Of a DNA stretch of 64,000 nt, positions 44,819-57,284 are shown piece by piece; position 1 is the stretch's first letter, and each line of letters opens with the position of its first letter. The notes below the pieces were generated by a model. The model was given only the letters and a program-made list of their open reading frames with translations. It did no database searches and was not told where the DNA came from. Source of the DNA: Amblyomma americanum (taxonomy: Eukaryota; Arthropoda; Arachnida; Ixodida; Ixodidae); contig NW_027526485.1 of the NCBI RefSeq assembly GCF_052857255.1, forward strand, positions 186,001 to 250,000, given 5' to 3'. The translations under genes and the position numbers were made by a program.

Positions 44819-46859
44819 ACGAATGTAGAGATAGTTGGTTCATGCTATAAAATTGAATGGCGCGAAGGGTTAAATCACTGGAAATACAAGGGCTCAAACA
44901 GTGCCTCTTTCTGCCCTTCCTGGTTCCTTTGATCGTGTGTATCGGGGCGTTGAAATTTACCAGTTGCCTACTTATCACTTATCAGGGGCGACGGCACGCA
45001 TTGTCATTGTCCCTGAGGAAGGCGCCTGCTTATTTCGACATAGCACGTACACTTCTTCCAAGACATGGTTCACAGCATTGTGACGTTGCGTAATGGTGTG
45101 CATTTACGTCGGGGTTTTTCTTCACATTTTTGTGGTTCATCTAACGGGAAGAAAAAAAAACAGTAGGCCCCCGCTAAAAATTCAGTAATAACGCGTGGTG
45201 TAAAATAATTTGTGAAATATCTGCATTATTATTCTTAAGTAGTAAATAATTCCCCGAAACTGACAAGCAGTATGTATTGCGCAAGCCCACTTCAAGGAAC
45301 TTAAGAAGCCTCGGTTCCTGTCGCGGGAAATGCGCGATATATCTTAGGCTTGAGCGGCCATGGAATCTTGAATCCGTACACTCAAGCTTATCTCCAGCGA
45401 TGCCAACAATTTTCCTACGCTTCAACACACCCTTCTCCGCTTCAGTAATAAATCGAAGCCTAAAAACGTATTTCCATATCCGATATTTAGATCTGGTAAT
45501 GTTTTATCGAAGCCTACATATCATACTTCAAGCGCGTCAGTCGCTCGCCCGCTCTTTTTTTGTGAGAAACGTTGAAGGGGATTCAAAGGCTGCTCAGGAG
45601 ATACGTCTCGAATATCAGGGATATGAGTAGTGAGGGATATCAAATATGTGGCACGTTTCATTCGAAAAGAACTGTAAAAGGCGATGAACAGCTGACAGGA
45701 AACTGTCATAAGTAGAAGAGCACTTCAGCGATAAAAGCAAAATACGCTTCCACGTAGACGCCTGTTCTGTCGCGCGTAGGCACAATACGTATAGAAACTT
45801 TTTTGCGATAATGTAAAACTTGAAAGTCTTAGAGCATCGCCATATTTTTCCAGATTGCCGCATGTGTAGATGCGTATCATATATGAGTGCAGCAGGCGCA
45901 CCGTGGGCTTAGGTGACTGTAATCAAGAGAAGGAAGGCAGTGGAAAAATGCTCGACAATTATGCGGGGAGTGAACGCGGACGCATGAAAATTGTCAACTC
46001 ATTTCCGATTTTTTTGAAAAAAAAAGTTCGGCTTTTATAGATATCTGAAAGTGGGCTTTCACAATCATGGTATGTATATACGGCGGGTTCACAGCGATTG
46101 TCTTTGCAACTTTCAGTCATTTAAACAAATTGCCACTGTTGTTTACTTTGTTATTACTCGTTATTTTAGGAATACATACAACATCAAATGCTGCCGTTTT
46201 CTGAAAAACAGCCACGTTTTCATTCAGCATGACGTCGAAATCACTAATGTGGAGTCTGTGCATGCCACGGTAGTGCAGCCTATGTACCTCTGTGCCTGAG
46301 AGCTTTCCTTTTTGAAAAAATGCAATACCATCGCACCCATGAGGACCGGTGGTAATTTCCCTGAACCGTGCCGTCCTGAACGCTAATTTGTAAATTCTCG
46401 GCGATTACCAACTTCCTTGCTGTGATGTATAGGCCTTATGGATGGAAATTCGAAAATGGAAGCAATAGCTTGTCGTAAAGGATTCAACAGCACTTCAGCT
46501 GAGAGAAGAACGCCGGCGACGCGACGAGCCATTCGTCTCTAAGCACCCACTAGTAAGTTTAGGGTAAGGAGATATTGCACTTTCGCCGCTATAGACCTAT
46601 CCAGAAATTATTCTGAGCAGTTTGTTGCTCCTAACGTAGTTGAGCATAACCCATTTAACGCCAACTGAAGATAGGAAACCAATTTAGAATCGATACTTTT
46701 CGTTATCAACCATGATGCGCCAAGACGAGTGCAATACATAGGCTAATGACCACACGTTCAACACCCTCAAATCAGACTGCAAATCAAACCACCCTTTCCC
46801 GAAAAAGGTTCCTTGAAATCCAGAAGTGTTGCTTGTTAGGCGAGTTGGTGATCCATGAA
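44819..46859. other. unique spacer of the giant inverted repeat
   Basis: This stretch has no mirror copy in the window. Several short frames exist (for example 45,277-45,630 plus) without domains. No RNA gene or repeat was seen. Confidence 0.5.
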
Positions 46860-47840
46860 AATAGAGCAGCGCGTAACAAAACAGGACACAAGGGAGAGAC
46901 ACAGAACGACACGAGCGCTAACTATCAACTGTTTATTTCTTGCTGTCGCTACGTATAAATACATGAGCCACAACTCGAAACGAAAAACAAAAAAGATTGA
47001 TGAGTCAGCCTTTCGCTGGTTTCCATCGTTCTAGATAGGAGAGCTCTTTAGCTGACAATGCCACTGATGCCACGCTCACACACTTGTTACCAGCACGCAA
47101 AATACTACGAGCCTCAATAATCTCTCGAACAATCTTATCATTGTGGCGGGTTATGATTTGGCTCTTCTTAAAAAGTGGCATGCACGAATTTGGAAGGTCC
47201 CGTTTCTCAGCCTCGACCTTGCAGTGACGACAGTGTTGGCTTAGGTGGCCCGATTTGCTTTCATTAACATTGTAGTCATGTTCTTTTAGCCTGCTATTCA
47301 CACATCTCCCTGTTTGCCCAATATACTCATGGCCACAAGACAACGGTACGCGATAGACAACACCCTCCTCACAAGTGACAAATCGTTTCTGATGGTCTAT
47401 TACACATCTTTTTTTCTCCTGGATACCGCACGGATTGGTCTTTTTGCAAAGCATAGACAGTTTTACGGGTGCTGAAAATACAACTTCAACGCCTGCTCGT
47501 TTTCCTAGTTTCTTTAGGTTGTGGGATGTATGATGAATGTAAGGGATGACAGCTACTTTCTTGCGATCCTGCTGTTCATTGGTACCTGCCTGCTTGTTGA
47601 ACAATCGTGCTTTTTTCATTTTTTGCAGCGGGCCTTCAGCCACAGAAACAATTAGTGGCCCAGGATACCCAGAATCAGACAGTCGTCTAATCTGTGATGC
47701 TAAGCATTCTTGCATCATGTGCTCACATGAGCTTTTGAGCGCATTTGTCAGGCAATACTTGATAATGCCTCTCTTTACCAGTTTCGAATGCGCCGATACC
47801 GCTGGCAGTAGGCCTTTTTTTTTGCACGAGGTTCATGCAC
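46860..47840 (-). mobile_element. Penelope-like element at the inner edge of the right arm
   Basis: The minus strand is open from about 47,830 to TAG/TGA near 47,005. It reads 'LPAVSAHSKLVKRGIIKYCL' (RT thumb), 'KKVAVIPYIHHTSHNLKKLG' (linker), 'GVVYRVPLSCGHEYIGQTGR' and 'VNSRLKEHDYNVNESKSGHL' (GIY-YIG), then 'IIEARSILRAGNKCVSVASV' and 'ELSYLERWKPAKG'. The 3' region contains 'cgagcgctaactatcaactg' in reverse orientation, matching the tail of the PLE at 39,209. It is 5'-truncated (no RT catalytic motifs) but its retained frame is intact. It lies directly against the right-arm start, and has no copy at the left-arm inner edge. Confidence 0.87.
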
Positions 47841-49579
47841 GAGGTTTTAGGTTGGGGCAACCTAAAAAGATTGACAAATAAGCCCCTGCTTACACCACTA
47901 ACGTGCACAATGCTTAATGCCATCTGAAGACAAATGGAAAGGCCCGAAGGCAAGGATTTATTTTTACCACCCGTATGTGGCGAAAATCGAAGAATGAGGG
48001 GGTGGGGGGAAGCTAGGTAGCGACCCAAGCCCAAGGGAAGTGGGCCGGGGATACTCCCCTGATCTCCCCTGCGACGTAGCGGAGAGGATAGGTTAAATGC
48101 GTGATGGGTATTGGGATGGAAATGGGGACAGCGAGTTTTTTGCTCTGACCCTTAATATACCTCGACTCCATTACTGGCCTGCCTTCCAGGACAGGTAGGG
48201 CGTCAAGATGGCCCAATGGGGCGGCCCTGATGAAGGGATGCCCGACCATCCACCAAACGCAACGGGCTCCGACCTCCGGAGACAGAAAAAACGAACCCGG
48301 CGTCGGCTACCTCGGGCCCCTTCATGACTTTCATGGTTTGTTTCGGACCTGCCAGCTACTTGCTGTCGAGCGCTTTTCGCGGTTTTTCAGACACCATAGA
48401 AGAAGAATTACCGCAAGGAAATGTAAAGCCGGCTGCAGCGTAGAATTTATTCGGCGATCGCATATACTAAAAGAGAAGGCGAAACCAAATGGGTGCAGTT
48501 CAGTTGTTGAAGTCTGCCATAGAAACTTTTTCTTTGTGCGTATACCACTGGCGGACAAATTTGGATTGAGTAGCGTGCGCTCACATCGACGCGGTCAGCA
48601 CACCCGTTAAGTCATTCAAAACTCGGTTTCGCAGGCTGCAGTACTGTAGCGCATAGTGCACGAGATCTCTTTGATATTCTACAATCTTTTTTTTTTAAAT
48701 TGCTGTGAAAACAAATAAAAGAAACTACGTTGCCGCCGAAAATACTGAATAGATTGGTCTCAACCACTTCTTCTACTTTCGTATACGCACTGGGGTATAA
48801 AGAAAATACAGTCAACCTCATTATAGCGAAGACAATAGGGACCAGTGATTCCTTCATGATAGCCGCAGATTCGTTATAGCCAGTGTTAGCCGAGCTTCCA
48901 ACAAGAATCGTCATTCCTTAGTTATTTCTCTTATGTCGATGTCAATACTTCAGCTATCGTGAGGATGGACTGTACTACTACCCTAGCATAGGTATTCTTG
49001 GCTAATGATAGGACTCGGCGGGTTTCAAAATTCCTGGATTGCGCAAGTGGAAGGAAAACCAATTCGAGATAACGCGTATCTCTTATAACATTCGTTGAAG
49101 TTACTTCTTAACACACCCCATTTTAAACCTTGTTCTTACCTGTCTCAACATTTATTCGCACAATATTTGTGTAAGCTGGCACGCGATGGCTGAATAACTT
49201 GGGTTTTAATATTGCCAATGTTAACACCCCACCCAGTGCTTACGTAGTCGTTGACCAAATCGAAAGGCTTTTCTACTCTTGGTGTGATCCAGTACATTAT
49301 AGAAATAAAAACGTCTGTATAGCATGAAATTTTCTCTTGTCCATCCACAGCGAAAAGAAAAACATAGGCGCGTTTACCTAACAGAAAAAAATGCGTGGTT
49401 TGATGCGGCTCACTCGACATCGGCTTCAATTATTGTAGTATCAACAAACGCACTTTTACTTTCACACCTTAAAGCAATGCGGGTTTTACGCACCCATTCA
49501 TCACTTAGGTTCGAGTCACCGGTGCACTACAAAACTGTATGCGTTCTCCTCAATTATTAGTTTCTACAAGACTCGATAT

Positions 49580-50070
49580 TTGTCAGCTTTTAATTTTATT
49601 CTCACTTTATTTCCGATAGGTGCAACGATTCAGGCAGTCCCACTTGCGAACTACGCGCTTCACAGTAGCGGGAAAGCTTTTACTGGTTCGGACGATGGCG
49701 ACGGCGGTATTAAACATGATAATTATAGCGGGTGCACGCGAAAGAGCTTTGATTGTTTCTCTTACTCTTGCCGCCACAGGTTTAGAGCATGCATTGAGTT
49801 GACGGTAGAGTACTTCAAACACGAGTCATAAAATAAAATGATGACGCATGTTTCAGGACTCTTCCTCCGTTTTTTGCAGCCTTTTCCACGCAGTTCGTAA
49901 CTGTGGATGTTATTTCTTCCTACAAAATTGCGCAGCAACTCGAAGGCTCTAGGCCGCAAGTGGAACCCAAACGACGCGAAGGTAAGTGAGCTGTGAAAAG
50001 CTGCGGTACTCACACGTGGTCTCCTCAGAATTTCCTCCTTGGTGTCCTGGTCCCGCCTGGTCCTTCAGCT
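49580..50070 (+). other. possible host exons, right-arm copy with altered acceptor
   Basis: Mirror of 42,651-43,062. The exon-like unit and its donor 'AAG|gtaagtgag' (about 49,980) are preserved. The acceptor that reads 'cctacag' in the left arm reads 'cctacaa' here, so the AG is lost. If the left copy is ever spliced, this copy would not be. The upstream frame ends close to TAA followed by AATAAA at 49,829-49,837 in an alternative frame. Confidence 0.2.
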
Positions 50071-50679
50071 TGAATTGAGGGCTTCCCGACACTTAAAAGC
50101 CGCTCGAGCGCGTAACGGTTTCGGAGCGGCTGGGTACTCCTGCTAATGCGAACGGCTCGAATTTCCCCCCTCCTGCCACTGCAAGGTCACGCCCATGCTG
50201 CTTTGCATTTCACGTGTCACCGCCTACTGGGGTCCACAAGAACCGAAATGTGACGCTGCATGAAGGCTAACCTTAATTGAGCTATTTCCAAAATTTACCA
50301 AAGGGCCCATCTCTGTAAATACAGCACCTCAGTTTGTTCAAAAGACTTTTACAAGTTTTGTTCATATCGTTATTAAACTTTGTTTTCATGCTGAGCCGTT
50401 AATTTCGTCGAAAATTTCTTGCAAACAACCCTAGCCTGGAAAATGCTAGTGAAGCGTTAGTATAATTCGCTTCGCCAATGGGTCATGCTGTACAAGCCTG
50501 TTGCCCTGCACCTTCCACAGAAAAAAAGGAAACTTTAAAGTATACTGCTTTTATAAGCTCAAGTGATGTAATTTATTGGAACTAATTTTTTCATTTCTTC
50601 AATATTGATAAAAACCGATTTTCGGGCCACTATTAAGCAACTAGCTGCACATTGCTGGCGGTATCTTGTCTGTCTTCTT

Positions 50680-50837
50680 TCGATGGAGGCGAAATTCTAG
50701 AGGTCCGTGTACTGTGCGAAGTCAGTGCACGTTAAAGAACCCCAGGTGGTCAAAAATTCGTGAGCCCTTCACTACGGCGTCTCTCATAACCTCAGTCACT
50801 TTGGGACGTTAAACCTCCTAAACCATAAATCATAACA
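50680..50837 (+). mobile_element. SINE 3' half, right arm
   Basis: Matches the body and 3' end of the left-arm SINE ('aggcgaaattctagaggtcc', 'cagtgcacgttaaagaaccc', 'ggacgttaaacctcctaaac'). The tRNA-like head is gone: the sequence joins directly to 'cttgtctgtcttctttcgat', which in the left arm lies 0.54 kb away. This is a deletion that removed the head. Confidence 0.88.
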
Positions 50838-52249
50838 CACGTTTGAAGCCGAACTTACTGCGTTCGAAGCTTGAAGAAAACAATCAAAGATAAAAGGGCT
50901 GCTTGTTTTTATTGCACTGAGGAAACCTTGATAATATATATTATTTTCATGTTACCTTTTCTTCACTGTATTAGATAACAGCACGTATTGAACCCACTGG
51001 TCCTGAAGAGTCACGTGATACGGCCGTGTATCAGCGAAGCCGATAAAAAGGTCATTTCGGTAGGAGCGGTAGAGCACGTCGGCGTGTTGCCTTTTGTGGC
51101 GGTGCATTTTCCTAAAGAAATAGAATGAAGCATTGCCGCGTCGGATCCAGGCTCCTGTGAACTAGCACTAGCGCCTCTTGAGAATGGCTTGTCCGTCTGT
51201 ATTGTCCTTCTGTAGTATCGCAGTGCGTATTCCGCTTTTAACATATCCTTCAACCCTAAAACGCCGGTATGCTCTGGGCGCATTTGAACATCTTTTCTCC
51301 CACGTGAGTATTTTTTTCTGCATGTGCCATGGAAACGTGGCTGTACTGGTAAAAACTGAAGCGGTTGATGCTGAATCTAATCCAAAAATAATGACCGTTA
51401 ACGAAGTATGACTCTATCGATGCGCTTTAATAACATAAAAATACAAAGTCCTTCCGCTGAGCTTTAGTCAGTAAGAAATTGGATGTACAAAACAGATGTC
51501 GGCCGAATTTCAGACAAAACTACTTTCATGTCGGCTAAGAGAATGGTTATTCGAGGCAAGTCGCAAGCCACTTGTCAGCATCATGATCATCACATATCGC
51601 TTTAACCAAAGAAGAACTCACTGCCAGTGACCGGCCATGTGCTCTTCGAGGAGCTCGAAACCTGGAATATTTGCAGGAGTCGGGGAGTACAGTCAAGTCG
51701 AGTCGGCGATTAGAGATAATTCAATCCCATACCATTGTGGCTATATCATTTGGAACCCCTCACCACGCACGCAGTTAAGGGATCTCGACATCCTGTTGAC
51801 CAATTCAACAACTGCTTCCTGTTTTCGGCTGTTTTATATCGTGTGAAGTGTGTTTCCAATCCTATTAGTTGTGCACCTTTGGCTTGAAACTAACAGTGAC
51901 CTAAAAAAATGTTACCAGCGCTACAATCAATTCAGCATTTCTAAAAAGGTGCATGCAGGTAGAATAAACAAGCGCGCCGGGTGCCGTCGAATGCTCGATG
52001 CCACGACGAACATCCACCTTCTCAGCATCAAAGCATTACTTCGCTTTCAGACAGCAAAAAAAAAAAAAAGAAAACATGAGCCTAGCACAAAAGAATGAAA
52101 TTGCACATATCCTTTGCTCGCAGGGTGCAACCTGCCCTCACACAGGTTTCGAAAAATCGTCCTCTACATACCGCTGCCTGCTTAGCTACCGATCGCTCCA
52201 GTTACACACAAGTGTTGCCCTCGTACTGATAAGGACCCAAGTAGCACAG

Positions 52250-53215
52250 CGTTTAGGGCCCATCTGGGCCCCATGTGGGCATCGTGGGCTTGGGAAACCC
52301 CTTTTTAACCCAGCTTGGACCCTTGCGGGCATCATGTCGGCAAAGACAATTTGGGCTGGCCCATGACAAGCCACTTAGGGCCCCATATTGGTAATTTTGG
52401 GGCAATGTGAGCCCAAGCTGCCAAGTTCAGCCCGCACAGGTTCCTTCCCGGCAACATTAGGGCAAACTTGAAAACGAGTTGGGCTCAGTGCAAAAAAACT
52501 GGGGCCAAGCCCAACTTGGGCAGCCCGCCTATCACCACAATTGGTCCAACATGGGCTTTAAAGGGGCTAAACATGTTTTCATCCCCAAAAGAACCCGAAT
52601 GGGGCCTTAATCGGCTATGATCGGGCTGATTTGATGCAGAACTGGGCTATACAGAGAAACATGACGGGCAGCCCTAATTTGGACAGCCCATCTTGTGCCC
52701 AGCTTGGACCCTTGTGGGCATCATGTGGGCAGACAATTTGGGCTGGCCCATGAGAAGCCAACTAGGGCCCCATATTGGTAATTATGGGGCAATGTGAGCC
52801 ATGCTGCCAAGTTCAGCCCGCATATGTCCCTTGCCAGCAACAATTCAAACTTGAAAACGAGTTGGGCTCAGTGCAGGAAAACTAGGGGAAAGCCCAACTT
52901 CGGCATTCCGCCTATCATCCCATAGCGCTGGTCCACACCAAGTTAGCCCAAGCATATACCTACCAAAGCGCCATGTATGTGTATTACATGGAAACATGCA
53001 CCGGTTTGCCCCTCCAGAACCCATGTGAGACCCGCAAGGGTATTAAGTGGGCCATGCAAGTTGGGCCTGCCCGCGTTCTTTCTGCAGGCAGCCCAGCTAC
53101 TTCACCGAGACCCTATGCGGGTATTATAGGGCCTCAGCCCAGCTTGTATAGCCCGTGCAGAGCCCTTGTGGCATCCACTGGGGTATCACAGGGGCCGCCC
53201 AAGTTGGGCTTGCCT
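52250..53215. repeat. degenerate GGGC/GCCC palindromic array (right arm)
   Basis: Mirror of 36,843-37,830 with the same irregular GCCCAACTTGGGC-type motifs and the same two sub-blocks. Differences from the left copy are scattered substitutions and small indels. Confidence 0.85.
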
Positions 53216-53756
53216 ACGATCATTTAGGATGTTAGATTGACTGAAACACCAATTTGTAGCAAGCTCCTCGCTCAAACGCCAAAGTGCAAATTTTGTTAAC
53301 TGTGTTTGCTTTGTATGGGGTAAGGAAATCATTTTGCATGCTATTTGCAGAATCCCGGCAGTTTGCAGGATCATGCACTAACTCTCCGCAAAGATGTTAC
53401 ATAACGGTCATATCTTCGTCAACAGTTGACACGGTAAGCCATTAAGTCAATGCACAGAATAATAATTCAGAAATCTGTAGCATGATCTCAATTCAGCTGT
53501 GATTTTTCAGTCTTTTCTAGTTGTCAACAAGACGTGTACTCCACTACTCAAAATTTTATTGAGCAATCAGAGCTGACAAAATTTGTGTGTTAAATATGCC
53601 GCAATGATAGCCCAGCAACTGAACAAAAACAACAGATGAACAGAAATGGATAGGATGCCACTTGGGGTGGCGCAGATGATTACTGCTACTTTCACTGCAG
53701 CATGAGGTGTAATCTAAAAGAGTGCGGTGAGGGGCTAGTTGGTACGAAATTATGGA

Positions 53757-54077
53757 GACAATGAATAACTGCGCCAAAAGGACGGGACAAGAGAGAAGAA
53801 TCACACGAGGCAAGCGCAGACTAACAACTGGTTTATTGCACCAACGCCTCCTTCCTTCGGCAACAAAGCGCATGCGCACCAACCGCAAAGACAAAAGCCA
53901 TAATCATCACGTCAAACCAAGAATCTCCAACCCCTCGCGGTACAGGTGTATGGAAGCCTGGCTAACACATTTGTCAGGAACTAATCTCGTGATTTTTAAG
54001 GCTTCGATAACTTCACGCTCTTTTTGTATGATTCTTCTCTCTTGTCCCGTCCTTTTTGCGCAGTTATTCATTGTTCC
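53757..54077 (-). mobile_element. PLE 3' fragment with inverted flanks (right arm)
   Basis: Mirror of 35,987-36,330: inverted ~45-bp flanks (53,759-53,803 and 54,031-54,075) around the minus-strand endonuclease C-terminus. One visible amino-acid difference from the left copy lies in the 'RLGPDK' region. Presence in both arms shows it inserted before the duplication. Confidence 0.75.
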
Positions 54078-54661
54078 TATAATAGCATGAGGTGCTTAGA
54101 AACACTGCTCGGCAGATGCTAATCAGATTAAGTAGATTATTACAAAAAAAATAATATAAGCATACTAAGCATGGCAAAATTGCAGAATGAACAGCTCAGT
54201 TTGCAGCACTCAATTGCATGAAAATTAATGTTCTTAGAGGCTAGTTCACACCTTATATTCAGAATGTACTCAGTGATGTCCACGCAGTATAGAAAACGGA
54301 AATGTGAATCATATTATGTGTTAAAATTTATCCAAGAGAACCACTGTGACAGGTGTGCTGGAGGGTCCGTCTCTATATAGTTTAGGGCGGCGGAGACTGT
54401 AGAGTCCCCTACAAATTAGACGAGTGCGACGCGGACGAAGAAAATAAGCTAAGAACCAGGTGTGAAACTGCTCTTATTTTCCTTAGCGCGTGGCTCCGCG
54501 CAGCCGGAGCTAGCGCGTGTTGCAAGCCGAGACGGCGCAACACTTATGATGGCAATTTAGTGCCGCTACACTGTCATAGATCGCAAGACAGCTAGCCATA
54601 TTTCTCGAGAGCTGCTGGCGCCAAACTATATATTATACCTAAGTATTTACTTCCCTAACCT

Positions 54662-54777
54662 TCTTGAACAAACGACACGGCGCTGTGTCTTTCTTGTCTT
54701 TTGTGCTCGTCTTTGTTCGCGCTGTTTGTTCAAGATGCTTAACCAACTAGCCCGCCAAAACGTGTTAACGCAACTTA
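54662..54777 (-). mobile_element. 116-bp PLE-terminal insertion, right arm only
   Basis: The insert is flanked by TTCCCTAACCT on both sides (54,651-54,661 and 54,778-54,788). The left arm has one copy at the matching place. The insert contains 'cttgaacaaacg...cgtttgttcaag' inverted parts and 'accaactagcccgcc', the sequence found at PLE ends elsewhere in the window. I infer a very short PLE-derived copy. Confidence 0.78.
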
Positions 54778-54789
54778 TTCCCTAACCTG

Positions 54790-56169
54790 GGTGTTTCAGT
54801 GAGTTTCTAGATTTGCAATGTGCAGTCTCCTTCAAACCATCAAGAATATTAGAATAAGGCTGGCAATGGCATATCAAGGTAATGGCATTGCGAAGCAATG
54901 ACATAGATGTGAACAAAAAATAAAGGAAAAGTTATAAAGACAGCAGCGAAACAATGATCTGTTTCTGCTGTATGCAAAATAAATATTATAAACAGTTGTG
55001 GCTTCTTAATAATGTACACTAGGTTCCTCAAAAAAACTTCATAAATCAAGTTGTCTGCAATAAATAATTGCGAGAAAAAACAATAAATATGCTCACAAAA
55101 AAATTTTCAGGTCGCTTCTGTGTACAGTAGTTTGCAGTGAAGTTGTAATTGGTTAAAATTTTGGAAGGCCCAACTGCGCCACCAGGAAGGTCATTTTATT
55201 TATCGTAATTTGATGCTTTCTGAAGTGCTGAGCGGGTAATAAGATGCACAATGACGTCTCATGATGTAACATATGTATTTTCTAGTATGAATGGTAATGT
55301 ACTGTAAGCTAGGTGGTACTGCATATTTGTACTCAGTGGACGAATACGTGCTGAAGGTGGCGTTCGATATGGCAAATTCTGCATAGAAAGTTTCCTTCAC
55401 AGTCATTCTTACAATGTAACAAATGGTAAGGCGCATCGACGGACCACTTTCGCATTGGAAAGCACAAAACATAAAATGAAGGCATCATCATCGCGTTTAT
55501 ACATACTTTCATTAAAATTTCAATGTACAGGAAAGGAAACATATGGCTGGGGAAAATGAGGTTTTGTCTTGATGATTGCCTATGGTGACATGGCGGGAAT
55601 AAATTAACACTAAAAGGATCTGTGAATTTCCACTTTGCCATAGTCTACACTGCAAATTTTCATATTAACATTGCAGAAATACATGAAAAACTTTAGTCCC
55701 TCAAAAATTTGGCTATACTTCGCTAAATTTGCTGCGCAGTGGAGCCAAACCAGGTCACAGATTAAAAATTAACTCAAGGGTGCATTTGCTATGAGCATGT
55801 GCTGGTCAGTTTGCAAATCATTGATTTTAGTCATCTCTTTCATGAGTAAATACTTCCCGGAAAGAAAAGATGGATTGAAGGAAGGTAGAAAGAGTGCAGG
55901 CTAGTTAATATGTGCAGTTGTCTTGCCTAACTACTATCCTCAGCGCTAAATTTTGTCCGTGTATGTCAAGTAGTAGAAAAGCTTAAGATCGTGGGATGGA
56001 GTCCAGATATGGTAGCAGAATTTTTATAGAGGCAAAGTCCATTACCAACCATTTGCCCTGCAATTTTGATGCACTTTATAGGGCTCCAGCTTGTCTTATC
56101 TGAAACACTTTACTACAATATCCTTCATAGACTAAGCATAATTTTTGGACTACCAAAGCTGCCCATATT
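54790..56169. other. arm sequence without a recognised gene
   Basis: Mirror of about 34,019-35,395. Frames at 55,200-55,641 are mirror images of frames at 34,550-34,990 and carry no domain. Confidence 0.45.
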
Positions 56170-56384
56170 GCATATATCTGAATAGCATAAATATCATTCT
56201 ATAATGAAAGATTACCACTTCAGATGGGGACGAAGAAATACAGACCGGAGGTGCAGTAAAAAGATAACTGAATTTATTACCTTGATGAAAGACCCTCAAG
56301 TAGAGTTCATTTGAACATGTGTTCACTGCACTGGAATTAACCGAAAAACAAGAAAAATACAAGTGATATTGCTTTCTAAACACA

Positions 56385-56701
56385 TAAGGCAGACTGCCAC
56401 TGACATATCCCAACTCCTTTCGTGACAAAGTAATATATCGCTTGCTAAACAATCTTCACCTTCCCTATAATGTGGAAGGTTTTACAGATTTCACATTGTA
56501 ACTAGGCGCCTCCGTACCAAGCAGATGTGTAGCACCGTTGGTCGGCTCAAACTCACAGTGCCTGCAATTTTGTGCCAGAAATCCACACGTTGTTAATGAA
56601 TCAATGCCTGTGCTGTGCTCTCGGAGTCCATGATTTAAGCTCTGTCCTGAATACGCGTTTTTCAAGCAATAGGTTTGTTCTTCAGGTCTTGGTGTTGGCA
56701 C
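56385..56701 (-). pseudogene. PLE GIY-YIG fragment, right arm only
   Basis: The minus strand reads 'YSGQSLNHGLREHSTGIDSL', 'LAQNCRHCEFEPTNGA', then after a stop 'RYITLSRKELGYV', the same order as 'RLKEHDYNV..', 'LSQHCRHCKVE' and 'VALSAKELSYL' in the PLE at 46,860. Only the endonuclease half is left. It lies in the 4.25-kb segment missing from the left arm. Confidence 0.65.
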
Positions 56702-56974
56702 GTTTGACTTGAGTGCCAGCCACGTGCTTCGTCAATCATGATAAGATCTCCGGTCCAAAAAGCATTTGGTGTTTATTCACTGCAGGCCGCGCATTATTTT
56801 TGTTGAAGAAACAAAACGTTCACGAGTGGCCACCAGTTCAACGTTTCTGAATGGGTGGTGTGTGGGCGTGGCGGCGGCAGTGGCGCAAAATTTTCGACTG
56901 TGATGCCATGCGATGAGATTTCCGTGGGACAAAATCTGGACGCTTTTTTGAAGGCAGAGAAGTTACGCCAATAG

Positions 56975-57280
56975 GGTGATTGAACACACCCTCACGGGCG
57001 GCTGTGTGCGGGTGGATACTCACGGCATGGGCAGCTGTTCCACGTGATGTCATGATACAGTTGTTTGCAAAGTGTGGAATTTCACTCAATGACGAATGTG
57101 TTGTGGGTCGCTGCAGTGATGACAAGAGCACTACCAGTGAGGACAACGACACAAGTGGGGAGCTTCTGGATAATAAATGTTCATTGTGGAACGTCCTTTT
57201 TTTTCTTTCGGACATTAAATTTCGCGGCTGGGAGGTCGACTTACATTCAAGTTGACTTACTACAGTAAACACGGTACGTG
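56975..57280 (+). pseudogene. pogo/Tigger-like transposase C-terminal fragment and terminus
   Basis: The plus strand reads 'NTPSRAAVCGWILTAWAAVP', 'VMIQLFAKCGISLND' and an acidic 'DDKSTTSEDNDTSGE' tail. It parallels 'ASTVAHWVSAAWYGLPDD', 'FNKCSISNALDGSEDD' in the element at the window start. 'cggctgggaggtcgacttac' then 'agtaaacacggta' near 57,222-57,275 probably is its terminal repeat. Catalytic residues are absent. Confidence 0.65.
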
Positions 57281-57284
57281 ACGC

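Noticed and set aside
44995..45050. A third hammerhead-like motif ('ccctgaggaaggcgcc')
   Set aside because: Only a CTGAGGA-like start is present. The pairing stem and GAAA are not preserved, and no PLE coding sequence precedes it.
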